Below, in pieces: positions 16,331 to 24,492 of a stretch of DNA of 64,000 bases (its first letter is position 1; each line of letters opens with the position of its first letter). The stretch is from RGIG4708 sp045538875. GTDB taxonomy: Bacteria; Bacillota; Clostridia; UMGS1810. The notes under the pieces are model-generated. The model ran no database searches, had not been told where the DNA came from, and was given only the letters and a program-made list of their open reading frames with translations. The translations under genes and the position numbers were made by a program. The stretch covers positions 43,432 through 107,431 of the forward strand of contig JAZQEG010000002.1 in assembly GCA_045538875.1 (NCBI GenBank), in the 5' to 3' direction.

Positions 16331-16750
16331 ATGGAAAATATTTCAAATCAGATTTCTTATTTAAAAGGTCTTGTGGAAGGTCTTGATATAGACGCATCTT
16401 CCAAAGAGGGCAAAGTATTTGAGGCTATTATAGATGCTCTTGATGAAATTAATGATACAATCGACGATTTGTATGATTATCAGGACGAAATTGCAGAGCA
16501 GGTAGATATGATTGATGATGACCTTGCCGAAATTGAGGAAGAACTCATTGATTGCTGCGACGAGGATTGCGATTGCTGCAACGACTGCGATTTTGATGAT
16601 GATATTGAATATTACGAAATTGAGTGTCCAAACTGTCACGATGTAATTTGCATCGATGAGGATTGCTTTGAGGACGATGACGAAATTGTTTGCCCTAACT
16701 GCAGCGAGCCAATCGAAATCAACTTTGAAGTAGAACAAGACGAAGAATAA
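16331..16750 (+). CDS. CD1247-type acidic zinc-ribbon protein
   Basis: A 139-residue protein found next to efp in many clostridia. The N-terminal helical part (MENISNQISYLKGLVEGLDID) matches my memory of the CD1247 N-terminal domain. The middle is extremely acidic and Cys-rich (LIDCCDEDCDCCNDCDFDDD, about 73-92), and the C-terminus holds two CxxC pairs (CPNC at about 98-101 and 124-127), likely a zinc ribbon. The function is unknown. The ATG at 16331 is chosen because the family starts there. A terminator follows. Confidence 0.85.
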   Translation: MENISNQISYLKGLVEGLDIDASSKEGKVFEAIIDALDEINDTIDDLYDYQDEIAEQVDMIDDDLAEIEEELIDCCDEDCDCCNDCDFDDDIEYYEIECPNCHDVICIDEDCFEDDDEIVCPNCSEPIEINFEVEQDEE

Positions 16751-16758
16751 TTTATTTT

Positions 16759-16789
16759 AAAAGAAGTACATTAATTTGTACTTCTTTTT
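16759..16789 (+). terminator. Terminator after the efp unit
   Basis: A 12-bp perfect stem (AAAAGAAGTACA with TGTACTTCTTTT) ends in T residues. A second small hairpin follows directly (16789-16797 with 16807-16815, TAGCCTTAT/ATAAGGCTA) in the 73-base gap before glnN; its role is unknown. Confidence 0.85.
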
Positions 16790-16862
16790 AGCCTTATGTG
16801 CCTGCGATAAGGCTAAAATTGTAATGATGTTATATGTAGGCGGAAAGGCTTTGGAAATACAA

Positions 16863-18950
16863 ATGACAAGAGTATCAGATATGTTTGGTTCGATGGTGTT
16901 TAACGACACTGTTATGAGGGAAAGGCTCCCTCGGGAAACATATAAAACACTTCAAAGAACCATAAAAGACGGCAAACATCTAGAACTTAGCCTTGCCACT
17001 GTTGTTGCAAGTGCAATGAAGGATTGGGCTATCGAAAAAGGTGCTACGCATTATACGCACTGGTTTCAGCCTATGACAGGAATTACCGCCGAAAAGCATG
17101 ACAGCTTTATTACCCCTGCCCAAAACGGCAAGGTAATAATGGAGTTTTCGGGAAAAGAGCTTGTCAAAGGTGAGCCTGATGCATCTTCATTTCCGTCGGG
17201 CGGGCTTCGTGCCACATTTGAGGCACGCGGTTACACTGCATGGGACCCAACATCATATGCATTTATAAAAGACAATATTTTGTGCATCCCCACCGCTTTT
17301 TGCTCTTATGGTGGCGAGGCGCTTGACAACAAAACACCGCTGCTTCGCTCAATGGAGGCTATTAATCGTCAGGCAATGCGAGTAATAAAGCTTTTTGGCA
17401 ACGAAAATGTTACTTCTGTCAAAACAACTGTTGGTCCTGAGCAAGAGTACTTCCTTATAGACAAGGATGTGTACGAACAGCGTAAAGACCTTATTTACAC
17501 AGGCCGTACTCTTTTTGGGGCGCGTGCTCCAAAAGGTCAGGAAATGGATGACCATTACTTTGGTGCCATAAAGCCAAGAGTTGCAGCCTTTATGGATGAA
17601 CTCAACGAGCAGTGCTGGAAGCTTGGCATTTTGGCAAAAACACAGCATAACGAGGCAGCTCCGTCACAGCACGAGCTTGCCCCCATATACACTACAACAA
17701 ATATTGCGGCAGACCACAATCAGCTCACAATGGAGCTTATGCAAAAAATTGCCAAAAAACACAATATGGTTTGCCTGCTCCACGAAAAGCCGTTTAAGGG
17801 AGTTAACGGCAGCGGCAAGCACAACAACTGGTCGCTCACCACAAACACAGGTGTTAACTTGCTTGAGCCTGGCGACACCCCATACGAAAATGCACAGTTT
17901 ATATTGTTTTTGTGCGCGGTTATAAAAGCAGTTGACGAATATCAGGATTTGCTCCGAATTTCTATTGCATCTGCGGGCAACGATCACCGACTTGGTGCAA
18001 ACGAAGCACCGCCTGCAATTGTGTCAATGTTTTTGGGCGATGAACTCAACGAAATACTCGAAGCTATAGAAAATGACACGAGCTACGATGCAAAAGAAAA
18101 AGAGGTTATGCGAGTTGGCGTGCACATTTTGCCAAAATTTAACCGTGACACCACCGACCGCAACAGAACCAGCCCATTTGCATTTACAGGCAACAAGTTT
18201 GAGTTTCGTATGCTTGGTTCGTCTGCGTCGGTTTCGTTTAGCAATGTTGTAATTAATACTGCTGTTGCCGAGGTGCTGCGCACATTTGCCGATGAGCTTG
18301 AAAATGCAAATGACTTTGACAACGCACTTCACGATTTGGTTGCAAAAACCATAAAAAAACATAAACGCATAATATTTAACGGCAACGGATATGACGATGC
18401 ATGGGTTGAAGAGGCCAAAAAGCGAGGCCTTTTAAACCTTAAGTCTACACCTGATTGTCTGCCTTATTTTGTTTCGGACAAAAACATAAAGCTTTTTACA
18501 ACTCATAAGGTGTTTTCGGAAACAGAGATGAAAGCAAGATGCGAAATTATGTTTGAAAATTATGCAAAACTCATTAATATAGAAACACTTACCGCAATTG
18601 ATATGACCAAAAAACAAATTCTTCCGGCTGTAAGTTCATATATTAAAGAGATTGCCGAAACAGCGCTTGCAAAAAAACCATTTGGTGCCGATACCACATA
18701 TGAGGTGCAAACACTTACTTTAATGTCAAAACTTGCAGGTGAAGCGCATAATCTTGTATGCAATCTGGAAAATCAGTCAATACAGGCAGAGGCTATATCA
18801 GATGCAAAAGAAAAAGCAATTTATTATAAAGATAATGTACTTGTTACCATGGCAGATTTGAGGGAAAGAGTTGACGCTCTTGAATCTATGACATCAGCAA
18901 AAATGTGGCCGTATCCTTCGTATGGCGAATTGCTGTTTGGTATAAAATAG
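16863..18950 (+). CDS. glnN: Glutamine synthetase type III (GlnN)
   Basis: A 695-residue enzyme that makes glutamine from glutamate, ATP and ammonia. Length and the opening MFGSMVFNDTVMRERLP are typical of GSIII, the large form of Bacteroidetes and clostridia. Characteristic segments include THYTHWFQPMTGITAEKHD, FPSGGLRATFEARGYTAWDP, VGPEQEYFLID, and the catalytic-domain KPFKGVNGSGKHNNWSL and ASAGNDHRLGANEAPPAI. The start is placed at 16863 because the family begins close to that Met; the ribosome site is weak and in-frame ATGs upstream lie in the hairpin region. A DivIVA-like gene follows 11 bases later. Confidence 0.96.
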   Translation: MTRVSDMFGSMVFNDTVMRERLPRETYKTLQRTIKDGKHLELSLATVVASAMKDWAIEKGATHYTHWFQPMTGITAEKHDSFITPAQNGKVIMEFSGKELVKGEPDASSFPSGGLRATFEARGYTAWDPTSYAFIKDNILCIPTAFCSYGGEALDNKTPLLRSMEAINRQAMRVIKLFGNENVTSVKTTVGPEQEYFLIDKDVYEQRKDLIYTGRTLFGARAPKGQEMDDHYFGAIKPRVAAFMDELNEQCWKLGILAKTQHNEAAPSQHELAPIYTTTNIAADHNQLTMELMQKIAKKHNMVCLLHEKPFKGVNGSGKHNNWSLTTNTGVNLLEPGDTPYENAQFILFLCAVIKAVDEYQDLLRISIASAGNDHRLGANEAPPAIVSMFLGDELNEILEAIENDTSYDAKEKEVMRVGVHILPKFNRDTTDRNRTSPFAFTGNKFEFRMLGSSASVSFSNVVINTAVAEVLRTFADELENANDFDNALHDLVAKTIKKHKRIIFNGNGYDDAWVEEAKKRGLLNLKSTPDCLPYFVSDKNIKLFTTHKVFSETEMKARCEIMFENYAKLINIETLTAIDMTKKQILPAVSSYIKEIAETALAKKPFGADTTYEVQTLTLMSKLAGEAHNLVCNLENQSIQAEAISDAKEKAIYYKDNVLVTMADLRERVDALESMTSAKMWPYPSYGELLFGIK

Positions 18951-18961
18951 GAGGAAATAAT

Positions 18962-19546
18962 ATGGAATTAACACAGATAAAGGGTACTCTTTTTGGGTAC
19001 AAAAAGGTTGATGTTGTTCAGTATATAAGCGAACTCAATGAGCTGCATACTGCACAGCTTCAAAACAAAAAAGATGAGCTTGACGAGCTTACAAAGGCAA
19101 ATGAAGCACAAATCAGCTCATTAAAATTACAAAATGAAGAGCTTAAATCAAAGGTTGATGAGCTTAAAGAGCAGCTTAACATTGCTCAGACAGAGCTTAA
19201 TTCAGCACTTTCTGCACTGGAAATGCTCAAAAAAGAGCACAATACCCTGCTTGATGAAACAACCGATTTAAGAGATAAGAGCGAATTTATTGCAACTGCC
19301 ATTATCAAAGCCGAAAAATGTGCAGGTATGCTTGTTAACGAAGCACGCTCAAATGCTCAGGAAATGGTAAACAAAGCCACACAAAAGGTTGAAGACGAAA
19401 AGAAAAGGCTTGAAACTGCAAAAGGGTATGTGTCTGATATCAGAACTCAATTTAACAAACTTGCTGTTCAGATTAACGATGTTCTTGCATCAAGCGAATC
19501 GGAAATGAATATCAAAATTAATTCAATCGAAAAAGCAGGTAAATAA
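18962..19546 (+). CDS. DivIVA-like coiled-coil protein
   Basis: A 194-residue protein. The N-terminus (GTLFGYKKVDVVQYISELNELH, about residues 8-29) has the DivIVA/GpsB lipid-binding-domain pattern F-x-GY-x4-V-x2-Y. It is followed by a long predicted coiled coil rich in Leu, Glu and Lys heptads (about 30-110) and a second helical region (about 120-180). No transmembrane segment is present. DivIVA proteins mark curved membrane and organise division or polar growth. AGGAGG precedes the ATG. It is downstream of glnN, with which no functional link is obvious. Confidence 0.75.
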   Translation: MELTQIKGTLFGYKKVDVVQYISELNELHTAQLQNKKDELDELTKANEAQISSLKLQNEELKSKVDELKEQLNIAQTELNSALSALEMLKKEHNTLLDETTDLRDKSEFIATAIIKAEKCAGMLVNEARSNAQEMVNKATQKVEDEKKRLETAKGYVSDIRTQFNKLAVQINDVLASSESEMNIKINSIEKAGK

Positions 19547-19582
19547 TTTTTTGCGTTTTTTGCGGCTTGCTATTTTAATAAG

Positions 19583-19611
19583 TTGACAAAACACAAAAAA
19601 AGTGTTATTAT
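19583..19611 (+). promoter_or_regulatory. pheST promoter
   Basis: TTGACA (19583-19588), 17-base spacer, TATTAT (19606-19611), directly upstream of the T-box leader. Confidence 0.88.
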
Positions 19612-19617
19612 ATCACT

Positions 19618-19870
19618 TGTGGACTGTGAAGGTGTGTAAGTAGTATACAGACTTATCTTCAAAGAGAGAGCGTATCGTCGGCTGTGAGTACGCTTGAAGA
19701 AGCTGTGTATGAATTTCAGCATTGGAGCCCTCTGCGAAAAGCTATTTAGCGTTAAGCAGACATTACCGTAATGGCAAAAATCGGACCAAAAGTGCGAAAT
19801 TTATATTTCGAAATAGGGTGGTACCGCGAGCAATCTCGTCCCTTGTATGTGGGCGATGATTGCTTTTTTT
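19618..19870 (+). promoter_or_regulatory. T-box leader of pheST (phenylalanine)
   Basis: The diagnostic T-box sequence GGGTGGTACCGCG is at 19816-19828. Upstream is a long stem I with AGTA-type segments and a 3' specifier-loop segment GAATTTCAGC at 19711-19720, in which TTC (Phe) at 19715-19717 fits the specifier. Downstream, AGCAATC...GATTGCT followed by eight T (about 19829-19870) forms the terminator that competes with the antiterminator. Uncharged tRNA-Phe should promote readthrough into pheS and pheT. Confidence 0.93.
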
Positions 19871-19871
19871 T
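19830..19871 (+). terminator. T-box-controlled terminator before pheS
   Basis: Stem AGCAAT(C)TCG.CCC with GGGCGA(TG)ATTGCT, followed by a T tract; its left side overlaps the T-box antiterminator sequence. Confidence 0.85.
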
Positions 19872-19906
19872 ACTTGTTAACAATTACTATATATATGGAG
19901 GTAACT

Positions 19907-20941
19907 ATGAAAACCAAAATAGCACAAATTAAATCCGAGTTGGAAAAAAAGCTTGTTGTGGGCATAGGTATAAATGAGTATAAGGCTCTGCGTGAGCAAT
20001 ACCTTAGCAACAAATCAGGCGAAATTCCAAACCTTATGAAAGCTATGCGTGATGTACCCAAAGAGGAAAAACCTCAGATGGGCAAAATTATCAATGAGCT
20101 TAAAGTTTGGGCAGAGGAGCGCTTTGGGCAGGTGGATGCAGCTCTTAAGGCAGCCGAGCTTGCCGAAAAAAATGCAAAAGAATCGGTAGATATAACAATG
20201 CCTGCAACCAAAAATCAAACAGGCTCACTTCACCCAACTACACTTATAAAATCGGAAATTATAAACATATTTGCAAATATGGGCTTTGATGTGTTTGACG
20301 GCCCCGAAATTGAAACAGATTACTACAATTTTTCGGCACTCAATGTGCCCGAAGACCACCCCGCAAGAGCAGAACAGGATACATTTTATATAACTGATAA
20401 AATACTGCTCCGTACTCAGACATCACCCGGGCAGATACGCACAATGGAGGTTAAAAAGCCTCCTATAAAGGTACTTTCGCCGGGCAGGGTTTTTCGCTCT
20501 GATGACGATGCTACACACACACCTATGTTTCATCAAATGGAAGGCCTTGTTGTAGACGAAAATATTTCGGTATGCGACCTTTACGGAATGCTCGATTTGC
20601 TTGCAAAAGAAATTTTTTCGGGCGATGTTAAAACAAGATTGCGTCCTTCGTTTTTTCCATTTACAGAGCCAAGTGTTGAAGTAGATGTTACCTGCTGCGA
20701 ATGTGGCGGCAAGGGCTGCAGACTATGTAAGGGCACAGGCTGGATAGAGGTGCTCGGCGGCGGTATAGTTCACCGCAAGGTGCTTGAAAATTGCGGCATC
20801 GACCCTGATGTATACTCAGGGCTTGCATTTGGTATCGGGCTTGACAGAATTGCTATGCTCAAATACGGCATTAACAATATTCACATTCTGTTTGACAACG
20901 ATATCCGCACACTTAAACAGTTTAAACAACAGTGCAGATAA
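19907..20941 (+). CDS. pheS: Phenylalanyl-tRNA synthetase alpha subunit
   Basis: A 344-residue class II synthetase subunit. An N-terminal coiled coil (about residues 1-85) precedes the catalytic domain with motif 2 (GRVFRSDDDATHTPMFHQMEG) and motif 3 (GLAFGIGLDRIAMLKYGI). A CxC...CxxC cluster (ECGGKGCRLCKGTG) near residue 265 resembles a zinc-binding insert found in some bacterial PheS. GGAGG precedes the ATG at 19907. It is controlled by the T-box upstream and followed 15 bases later by pheT. Confidence 0.98.
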   Translation: MKTKIAQIKSELEKKLVVGIGINEYKALREQYLSNKSGEIPNLMKAMRDVPKEEKPQMGKIINELKVWAEERFGQVDAALKAAELAEKNAKESVDITMPATKNQTGSLHPTTLIKSEIINIFANMGFDVFDGPEIETDYYNFSALNVPEDHPARAEQDTFYITDKILLRTQTSPGQIRTMEVKKPPIKVLSPGRVFRSDDDATHTPMFHQMEGLVVDENISVCDLYGMLDLLAKEIFSGDVKTRLRPSFFPFTEPSVEVDVTCCECGGKGCRLCKGTGWIEVLGGGIVHRKVLENCGIDPDVYSGLAFGIGLDRIAMLKYGINNIHILFDNDIRTLKQFKQQCR

Positions 20942-20956
20942 TAGGAGGTAAAAAAT

Positions 20957-23356
20957 ATGTTAGTACCACTTAGTTGGCTTAAAGATTATGTTGACATAGA
21001 TGTTTCAATAGATGAGCTTGAACAAAAGCTTTTTTCTTCGGGTTTTGAGGTGGAAGAGGTTAAGTACTTAGGTAAAGAGGTTGAAAGAGTTGTAACAGGC
21101 AAAATTACTCATATCCAAAAGCATCAGGATTCCGACCACCTCCAAATTTGTATACTCGATTGCGGCGATGAATATGGCAGAGATATTCAAATTGTTACAG
21201 GTGCGCAAAATGTATTTGAGGGCGCAGTTGTTCCTGTTGCACTTGACAATTCACTTTTGCCTGGCGGTGTAAAAATCAAAAAAGGCAAGCTTCGCGGTGT
21301 AGAATCAAACGGTATGCTTTGTTCAGGCGGTGAGCTTGGCATCACAGACGACTGGTATGAGGGTGCAGATGTAAACGGCATACTTATACTCAAAAACGAT
21401 ACACCAATTGGTGTTGATATCAAAGGGGTAGTTGGCCTTGACGATTATGTTTTGGACATCAGCATAACAGCAAACAGGCCTGATTGTCAGTCTATTGTTG
21501 GTATGGCAAGAGAGGTTGCCGTTATACTTAACAAAAAGGTTAAAATGCCCGATATGTCGTATACCGAGAGCGCAGATGCAAATGATGATGAAATAAAGGT
21601 GTCGGTTGATGCATTTGATTTGTGCCCACGCTACATTGCACACTATGTAAGAGATGTTAAAATTGAGCAGTCACCGCAGTGGATGAAAAAGCGCCTTGCG
21701 CTTGTTGGCATCAATTCCATAAACAATATTGTTGATATTACAAACTTTATTCTTATGGAGCTTGGCCAGCCAATGCACGCTTTTGACCTTAGTACCTTAG
21801 AGGGCAAAACAATCAATGTGCGCAGAGCCAAAGACAAAGAAAAAATTATCACTCTTGATGAAAAAGAGTTTGAGCTAAATTCAAACAACCTTGTAATATG
21901 CGACAGCAAAAAGCCGGTTGCACTTGCAGGCATTATGGGCGGCCTTAACAGCGAAATCAAACAAACAACAAAAGATGTTGTGTTTGAGAGTGCAAAATTT
22001 GCCCGCGACAGTGTTCGCAAAACCTCGCGAAGTCTTGGCCAAAGCTCAGATTCATCAGCAAAATTTTGTAAAGGTGTTGACGAATATACTACTCAGTGCG
22101 CAATAAAAAGAGCACTTCATCTTATTGAGGAGCTTAATTGCGGTACAGTATCGGCTACAGGGTATGAAGTTGCCAAAAACAAGGAGCTTGTGCCTACTGT
22201 AATCAACACAACCTTTGAAAAAATCAACAAAGTGCTTGGTATAGATGTGCCATCAGATGTTGTTGTTGATATTTTGTCAAGGCTCGAGTTTGATATTAAG
22301 GCAGACGGCAAAAATATTAACGCAGTTGCACCTCTCTACCGTGAGGATGTAGGTGGCCACGAGGATTTGGCAGAAGAAGTAATCAGAATTTACGGATACC
22401 ACCACATTAAGCCTCAGCTGCTTAAATTTGCCAAAGTTACAAATGGAGGCCTTACCCAAGCACAGCAGTTTGAGCTTAAGCTCAAAAATGCACTTCGTAT
22501 GCAGGGTGTGTTTGAGACAATAACATACAGCTTTTGTTCGCCCAAAGACCTTGATATGCTGCACTTTGGTGAGGATGCCCCTGAGCGCAATGCAATAAAA
22601 ATAGATAACCCTATTAGCGAAAACTATTCTATTATGTGCACAACACTTGCACCTAATATGATAAACACAATTGTACGCAATTACCGAAGCGGCAATGCTG
22701 ATGGCAGATTTTTTGAAATTGCAAATGTTTACAAAGCAAAGCAAATGCCTCTTACAGAGCTGCCCGAAGAACAGCGCACACTTGTTGTGGGTGCTTATGG
22801 TGACAATGAGGACTTCTTTAAATTTAAGGGTATAATAGAGGGTATAGCAGACGAATTTAACATTGAGTTTGCATACACACGCGGCTCAAAACCGTTCCTC
22901 CACCCTGGTATCACTGCAGATATCATTTGCGATGGCGAGGTTGTTGGATACATCGGCAAGCTTTGTCACGAGGTAAGTGAAGAGTTGTCACTTGGCAAAG
23001 ATGTATTTGTTGCCGAAATAAACTATTCAATGCTTGCCAAAAAGTTTAGCCAAACAATGCGATATACACCAATTTCGGAGCATCCCGATGTAAACCGTGA
23101 CTTTGCTTTTGTATGTGACGAGGCGGTTACCTGCGGCGAAATAGAAGAGTCAATCAAAAAGTCGTGCAAGTATGTAACAAGCATTAAGCTTTTTGATATT
23201 TTTAGAGGCAGTCAGATAGGTGAGGGCAAAAAGAGTATGGCATTTAATGTTGTAATTTCACCTGTAGACAAAGCTTTTTCGGAAAAAGAGATAGAAAAGT
23301 TTACACAAAAGATTTTAAAAGACCTTGAGTTCAAGCTTGGTATATCATTAAGATAG
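20957..23356 (+). CDS. pheT: Phenylalanyl-tRNA synthetase beta subunit
   Basis: A 799-residue subunit of normal length that with PheS forms the alpha2-beta2 enzyme. Visible domains are an N-terminal tRNA-binding/EMAP OB fold (about 40-150), the B3/B4 editing domain (about 210-370), B5 (about 405-475), the catalytic-like core, and the C-terminal ferredoxin-fold anticodon-binding domain (about 705-799, starting near YTPISEHPDVNRDFAFV). AGGAGG precedes the ATG. Confidence 0.98.
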   Translation: MLVPLSWLKDYVDIDVSIDELEQKLFSSGFEVEEVKYLGKEVERVVTGKITHIQKHQDSDHLQICILDCGDEYGRDIQIVTGAQNVFEGAVVPVALDNSLLPGGVKIKKGKLRGVESNGMLCSGGELGITDDWYEGADVNGILILKNDTPIGVDIKGVVGLDDYVLDISITANRPDCQSIVGMAREVAVILNKKVKMPDMSYTESADANDDEIKVSVDAFDLCPRYIAHYVRDVKIEQSPQWMKKRLALVGINSINNIVDITNFILMELGQPMHAFDLSTLEGKTINVRRAKDKEKIITLDEKEFELNSNNLVICDSKKPVALAGIMGGLNSEIKQTTKDVVFESAKFARDSVRKTSRSLGQSSDSSAKFCKGVDEYTTQCAIKRALHLIEELNCGTVSATGYEVAKNKELVPTVINTTFEKINKVLGIDVPSDVVVDILSRLEFDIKADGKNINAVAPLYREDVGGHEDLAEEVIRIYGYHHIKPQLLKFAKVTNGGLTQAQQFELKLKNALRMQGVFETITYSFCSPKDLDMLHFGEDAPERNAIKIDNPISENYSIMCTTLAPNMINTIVRNYRSGNADGRFFEIANVYKAKQMPLTELPEEQRTLVVGAYGDNEDFFKFKGIIEGIADEFNIEFAYTRGSKPFLHPGITADIICDGEVVGYIGKLCHEVSEELSLGKDVFVAEINYSMLAKKFSQTMRYTPISEHPDVNRDFAFVCDEAVTCGEIEESIKKSCKYVTSIKLFDIFRGSQIGEGKKSMAFNVVISPVDKAFSEKEIEKFTQKILKDLEFKLGISLR

Positions 23357-23373
23357 GCAGCGCAGCCGCTCTT

Positions 23374-23410
23374 GTCGCGCAGGAGATACAGTTTCATCTC
23401 ACACGCGGAC
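23374..23410 (+). other. Imperfect hairpin between pheT and the Dabb gene
   Basis: GTCGCG...GAGAT (23374-23387) can pair with ATCTC...CGCGGAC (23396-23410) around an 8-base loop, with small internal loops. There is no T run. It could be an RNA processing or stabilising element; no function is shown. Confidence 0.35.
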
Positions 23411-23448
23411 GAATACAATTTATTAAAGTATTACAAGGAGAATGTTTT

Positions 23449-23733
23449 ATGGTACGACATATAGTTTGCTGGAAGCTTAAAGAGGAAGGTAAAGAGCAAA
23501 ACGCACAGCTCATTAAGCAAAAGCTCGAAAATCTGGTTGGTAAAATTGATGATATAAAGGACCTTCGCGTCGGCATCAACGAAAATGGCGGTGAGTACGG
23601 CGTTGTTTTGGAAACAACCTTTGAAAGTATGCAAGCACTCAAAGCTTACGACGGACATCCTCTTCATCAGGAGGTACGCACATTTGTGCTTAGTGTGGTA
23701 GAGGATAGAGTTGCAATTGATTACCAATTTTAA
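23449..23733 (+). CDS. Dabb-domain (stress-responsive alpha/beta barrel) protein
   Basis: A 94-residue ferredoxin-like protein of the Dabb family: the pattern MVRHIVCWKLKEE, LRVGINENGGEYGVVLETTFES and YDGHPLHQEVRTFV is typical. These form dimeric barrels; the bacterial members mostly lack a known substrate. AAGGAG lies 8 bases before the ATG. It follows pheT by 92 bases with no promoter visible, so it may be read from the pheST transcript. A bidirectional terminator follows. Confidence 0.88.
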   Translation: MVRHIVCWKLKEEGKEQNAQLIKQKLENLVGKIDDIKDLRVGINENGGEYGVVLETTFESMQALKAYDGHPLHQEVRTFVLSVVEDRVAIDYQF

Positions 23734-23750
23734 AAACAAACAATAATAAA

Positions 23751-23779
23751 AAGCGACTTGTAAAACAAGTCGCCTTTTT
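23751..23779. terminator. Bidirectional terminator between the Dabb gene and tRNA-Leu
   Basis: GCGACTTGT pairs with ACAAGTCGC around a 3-base loop, with A residues on the left and T residues on the right, serving both converging units. Confidence 0.88.
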
Positions 23780-23865
23780 GGTGCCGGTGGTCGGGGTCGA
23801 ACCGACACGGTATTGCTACCACGAGATTTTGAGTCTCGCACGTCTGCCAATTCCATCACACCGGC
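23779..23865 (-). tRNA. tRNA-Leu (anticodon CAA)
   Basis: Read on the minus strand, the gene begins GCCGGTG and ends CACCGGC-A-CCA with CCA encoded. The anticodon stem CGAGA/TCTCG encloses a loop with anticodon CAA. The long variable arm (TGGTAGCAATACCG) is typical of a class II tRNA, and the T-loop TTCGACC is present. It reads the UUG codon. Confidence 0.95.
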
Positions 23866-23882
23866 AAAAATACTACTAAAAT

Positions 23883-23911
23883 ATAATATCACACTTCAAA
23901 GAGGATTGCAA
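23883..23911 (-). promoter_or_regulatory. tRNA-Leu promoter
   Basis: On the minus strand, TTGCAA (23906-23911), 17-base spacer, TATTAT (23883-23888), 18 bases upstream of the tRNA 5' end. Confidence 0.75.
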
Positions 23912-23953
23912 GAGTTTTTTAAAAAAAAATAATTTTTTGCTAAACTGCCATCC

Positions 23954-23982
23954 TTGACAAAAGAAATAAGCTTTGTTATGAT
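23954..23982 (+). promoter_or_regulatory. Promoter of the small membrane protein gene
   Basis: TTGACA (23954-23959), 17-base spacer, TATGAT (23977-23982), 34 bases upstream of the start. Confidence 0.8.
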
Positions 23983-24016
23983 GTTATGGTAATATTAATT
24001 GTTATAGGAGTACAAA

Positions 24017-24298
24017 ATGAGTAATTTTGATACAAATGAAGAAAAACAAAATCCTTACATTTTGGAAAATGAGCTGCGCAAAACTATTCAACGCCAAAAA
24101 AAGACAATTTTTCGGCTTGCGGAGCGTAACAGAGTGTGGAAAATAATTTGCCTCGTTCTTGCAATTTTGCTTGTTATACAATCAATTGCATTGTGGGGCA
24201 ACCAAAGCCAAAATGAGCCCGCCAATCAAACTGCAAATCCCAAGGTGCAAATGCAAAACCATATTTCACAAAATCACACTCCCGACAATGTGCAATAA
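24017..24298 (+). CDS. Small single-pass membrane protein, unknown function
   Basis: A 93-residue protein I cannot assign to a family. A charged N-terminal region with a short helix (LENELRKTIQRQKKTIFRLAERN, about 16-38) leads into one transmembrane segment (about 43-61, IICLVLAILLVIQSIALW) and a 30-residue Asn/Gln-rich tail. The positive charges before the segment predict a cytoplasmic N-terminus. It has its own good promoter and GGAG site at 24007, which supports it being real. The next gene, gltX, has a separate promoter. Confidence 0.75.
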   Translation: MSNFDTNEEKQNPYILENELRKTIQRQKKTIFRLAERNRVWKIICLVLAILLVIQSIALWGNQSQNEPANQTANPKVQMQNHISQNHTPDNVQ

Positions 24299-24323
24299 TG
24301 CTGACAAAATCAGGTTACTTTGA

Positions 24324-24352
24324 TTGACAAATTGCCCTGAAATTTGTATAAT
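24324..24352 (+). promoter_or_regulatory. gltX promoter
   Basis: TTGACA (24324-24329), 17-base spacer, TATAAT (24347-24352). The predicted start near 24359 leaves a leader of about 135 bases. Confidence 0.88.
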
Positions 24353-24390
24353 AAGTATAATGGAATTTTGTGGGATATACTAAAATAAGC

Positions 24391-24470
24391 ATGACAGGAT
24401 GTGTACCTGCACTTACCTACATTTTAAGTTTTAAAAGCTTTGATATTGTGGGTTTTAATTAGCCTGTCAT
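24391..24470 (+). promoter_or_regulatory. Candidate structured leader of gltX
   Basis: ATGACAGG (24391-24398) is exactly complementary to CCTGTCAT (24463-24470) and closes a 64-base domain. Inside it ACCTACA (24415-24421) pairs with TGTGGGT (24447-24453). A local hairpin CAGG/CCTG (24395-24398 with 24406-24409) would compete with the closing helix. I do not recognise a known class, and no T-box motif is present. Confidence 0.5.
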
Positions 24471-24492
24471 ACTATACGAAAGGTGTGTAATT

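Noticed and set aside
23374..23410. The hairpin after pheT as a terminator
   Set aside because: The stem is interrupted and is not followed by a T run, so only a weak structural note is kept.
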